Assembly: GCF_000703005.1 (NCBI RefSeq)
Contig: NZ_JNLH01000001.1
Location: 275,501 to 339,500 of the forward strand
Direction of reading: 5' to 3'
Length of the DNA: 64,000 bases
DNA from: Pseudobutyrivibrio ruminis HUN009
GTDB lineage: Bacteria; Bacillota; Clostridia; Lachnospirales; Lachnospiraceae
Translations under genes and position numbers: made by a program
Shown: positions 62,174-64,000 of the stretch, one piece after another
Position numbering within the stretch: position 1 is the first letter of the stretch
Layout: each line of letters opens with the position of its first letter
The notes under the pieces: generated by a model
The model's database searches: none
The model's input: the letters and a program-made list of their open reading frames with translations, nothing else
Told to the model about the DNA's origin: nothing

Positions 62174-62941
62174 TTAAACTGCTGCATCCATAAATTCGTC
62201 TATTGCCTCAAGCACAGGCTCAGCATATTCTTTTTCTCCAAATAGCCATTGCTCATGCTGCATATCAAATTCTCGAATTTCAGGATTATGAAAATACTTC
62301 TTATAGCGCTTCAGATATTTCTCTCCCATTTTGTTTGCATAAATAAAATGGGCTTTTGTGTGATCTACATTAATATCTTCTTCTAAATGCGTCAGTAAAT
62401 CTGTATAGTATTCATTTTTAATCGATTCGGGATTGAATTTTGAAAAACAATTAATAAATTTCTCAGCCGTTTCATCGCTCATAAGGAAAAAACTTTTTAA
62501 CTTTTCTTTAGTCTTATTTCGCTTCTTTTCTCCCTTAGTAAAGCTAGTGAGGAGCGGAACCACAAGCATCGATTGTAGCTTTGCAGCTACTTTTCCGCTC
62601 TGATCAAGATCTGGACTGCCAAAAATGGCATGATTTATATGTACGTTCTTTCGCATGACAAGCTGTCCCACAAAACTAGAACCTAGTGATGAGCCGATTG
62701 CTCCGTCCAGCACGCCAGCATGATGTTCTTTAATGTAGTTCTCTATTTTTTCAGTTACTGTAATCATATCTGGAAAGATGTCATCGCTTCCATCAAAACC
62801 ATCATAGTTTACACATATGAGATGATATTTCTCAGAAAGACCGTCTATAACTGAGCCAAAATTCGTCTGCCAGTCACAGCATGTCCCTGGCAATAACATC
62901 AATGTCTTTCCCGACATATTTCCCATTTCCTCAAATTGCAT
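62174..62941 (-). CDS. Alpha/beta hydrolase fold protein
   Basis: A 255-residue cytoplasmic protein. The oxyanion region is LMLLPGTCCDWQ, and the nucleophile elbow is GSSLGSSF (GxSxG, Ser at the centre). A lysine-rich cap follows (about 130-155), and a C-terminal His is seen in FDMQHEQWLFGEKEY, in the place of the catalytic His. Probably an esterase or thioesterase of unknown substrate. Upstream of the DUF4317-like gene. Confidence 0.75.
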   Translation of the reverse strand: MQFEEMGNMSGKTLMLLPGTCCDWQTNFGSVIDGLSEKYHLICVNYDGFDGSDDIFPDMITVTEKIENYIKEHHAGVLDGAIGSSLGSSFVGQLVMRKNVHINHAIFGSPDLDQSGKVAAKLQSMLVVPLLTSFTKGEKKRNKTKEKLKSFFLMSDETAEKFINCFSKFNPESIKNEYYTDLLTHLEEDINVDHTKAHFIYANKMGEKYLKRYKKYFHNPEIREFDMQHEQWLFGEKEYAEPVLEAIDEFMDAAV

Positions 62942-63045
62942 TACTATACCTTCTTTCTGATATTATTCACATGTTTCTTAATTCTGTATAAAATAATATC
63001 ATATTGAGTTAGTTGTTGCTAACAAGAAAAGGTTATAATAATTTA

Positions 63046-63717
63046 CTATCTTTTTATTAGATGAGTACAATAGTCAATCCCTTGTAAACCAGATAACTCA
63101 CTATATAATCTAGTAATATCTCCAAAGCCACTATCATCGATGGACGCAAGTTTCTTTTCATCGTGGCCCCATATTACATATTTGCCATACAATGAACCTT
63201 TTTTACCAATCCAATGATCTACTCTTTTCACGTCTTCTTTTATGAAATATTTCTTTTTTCCAAACCAAGTAATAAAGCAATATTCTTTTCGTGATTTAAT
63301 GATTACCAGTTTATTTCTAAAGAAATCTTGGATGTAGTAATCATATTCATTTATCCCGAAAGTTTCCTGTCTTCCCCATTTTATAAATTTATATATTCCT
63401 AGGTATTTATTAAAAAGATAAATATCCTTTTTTGCACTAGGCCAAAAAAATATAGTCATTATTAAGCCCGCTAATGCAAGGAGTGCAAATAACACTCCAA
63501 TAAATATTAATAAGAAATAGCCATCAGATATGTAGAGACATAGTGTAGATAAAGGTGTAAATATAATAAATCCAGGCAGCATCATAAAAGCAGGAATATA
63601 GGCTTCCCCCAATACTTTGGTTACAAATCTAATATATGTATTTATAAAGAAAAATACTAAAGGTATAGCAATTACAATTGTTATAATATCTGTAAATAAA
63701 TCATTTAATATACTCAT
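63046..63717 (-). CDS. Hypothetical membrane protein (223 aa)
   Basis: Three to four hydrophobic segments lie in the N-terminal 95 residues. A soluble, aromatic- and lysine-rich domain of about 130 residues follows (YCFITWFGKKKYFIKEDVKRVDHWIG). The layout resembles small PH-like membrane proteins, but I do not recognise the family. The start has weak ribosome-site support. AT-rich relative to its neighbours. Confidence 0.55.
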   Translation of the reverse strand: MSILNDLFTDIITIVIAIPLVFFFINTYIRFVTKVLGEAYIPAFMMLPGFIIFTPLSTLCLYISDGYFLLIFIGVLFALLALAGLIMTIFFWPSAKKDIYLFNKYLGIYKFIKWGRQETFGINEYDYYIQDFFRNKLVIIKSRKEYCFITWFGKKKYFIKEDVKRVDHWIGKKGSLYGKYVIWGHDEKKLASIDDSGFGDITRLYSELSGLQGIDYCTHLIKR

Positions 63718-63779
63718 ATATTTAGCCTCATTAATTTATGTTAATAGCAGCGATAGAAGCCATGTAAAAAGTTGCTCAG

Positions 63780-63995
63780 CTATGCATTAAGTTTGTATAT
63801 TAAGTCGTGAAAACCTATTTTCAAATAAAGTACACGGTCTCCTATTTCGACACAATTTCTATTTGAATTTACAAATGCAATCCCATGCTCACCCAATTCG
63901 GTTGTACAATGATATGCATAATATGTTCCATTTTTTCCACGCGTCTTAATGATATTATCACAAACACAACAGATTCCTTTAAAGCGTTTAAACAC
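63780..63995 (-). CDS. Small Cys-containing hypothetical protein, possibly cut by the window edge
   Basis: 71 visible residues from a GTG at 63995. The frame remains open to the window end, so the real start may lie outside. CCVCDN near the N-terminus and further Cys residues suggest a small metal-binding or disulfide-containing domain, followed by beta strands (NCVEIGDRVLYLKIGFHDLIY). Family not recognised. It faces the same way as the membrane protein at 63046, 62 bases apart. Confidence 0.45.
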   Translation of the reverse strand: MFKRFKGICCVCDNIIKTRGKNGTYYAYHCTTELGEHGIAFVNSNRNCVEIGDRVLYLKIGFHDLIYKLNA

Positions 63996-64000
63996 TGAGA

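Noticed and set aside
1..64000. CRISPR arrays, tRNA/rRNA genes, insertion sequences or prophage
   Set aside because: None seen: no regularly spaced repeats, no cloverleaf or rRNA-like sequence, and no transposase, integrase or phage structural genes.

Overview
The window looks like a chromosomal segment of a low-GC anaerobic Firmicute, most likely a gut or rumen Lachnospiraceae (Butyrivibrio, Pseudobutyrivibrio or Eubacterium cellulosolvens type). The evidence is AGGAGG-type ribosome sites, hybrid cluster protein, class III fructose bisphosphatase, butyrate kinase, many AraC regulators next to glycoside hydrolases, and no respiratory chain. There are no rRNA, tRNA, CRISPR, phage or transposase genes, and no gene-free stretch exceeds 300 bases.

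Layout: (1) 0-12.4 kb is a plant-glycan region: a coupled GH3-GH43 pair with a divergent AraC regulator, a GH35-type beta-galactosidase, a GH106-like enzyme with its own divergent AraC regulator, and two odd HAD-type proteins, one fused to a ParB-like domain. (2) 12.4-17.9 kb is a compact acyl-handling operon: butyrate kinase, thiolase fused to a DUF35 zinc-ribbon/OB domain, a dedicated acyl carrier protein, phosphotransacylase and holo-ACP synthase. An 84-nt structured repeat sits in the leaders of two of its genes. (3) 18-43 kb is a catabolic island. Its core is a DgpB-like (DUF6379) plus DgpC-like (TIM barrel) pair, the known architecture of C-glycoside deglycosidase. Around it are two Gfo/Idh/MocA oxidoreductases, a sugar isomerase-like protein, an ABC sugar importer, two MFS transporters, an AraC-GH39 fusion regulator, a PucR-type regulator, an old-yellow-enzyme reductase, two iron-sulfur-flavoprotein-like reductases, an FAD reductase and a two-gene NuoF/NuoG-GltD-like electron-transfer module. 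(4) 43-58 kb is housekeeping: TrmH-family methyltransferase, pfkA, dnaE, pepF, a DHH phosphoesterase, an EAL protein, a MATE exporter and fbp. (5) 58-61.5 kb is a small nitrosative or redox-stress regulon: hcp, a Crp/Fnr regulator and a hemerythrin-PAS protein. (6) 61.5-64 kb holds mostly uncharacterised small genes.

The most interesting reading is that regions 2 and 3 form one programme. An aryl C-glycoside (for example a plant flavone C-glucoside) would be imported, its sugar oxidised at C3, and the C-C bond cleaved by the DgpBC-like pair. The aromatic aglycone would then be reduced by the flavin/Fe-S enzymes. An acyl fragment would be released by the thiolase-DUF35 protein and passed through phosphotransacylase and butyrate kinase to yield ATP. 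The C-glycosidase core rests on recognised families; the aglycone and energy steps are inference.

Two cis-elements stand out. The first is the 84-nt intercistronic repeat (14099-14182 and 15991-16074), whose two copies differ by seven compensatory base-pair changes; a 39-nt short form precedes dnaE. The second is an identical 16-bp palindrome, TGTTGCAATTGCAACA, at exactly the same spacing (29.5 bp) from a TATATT -10 box in front of both hcp and the hemerythrin-PAS gene, and overlapping the -35 of an apparently leaderless Crp/Fnr gene.
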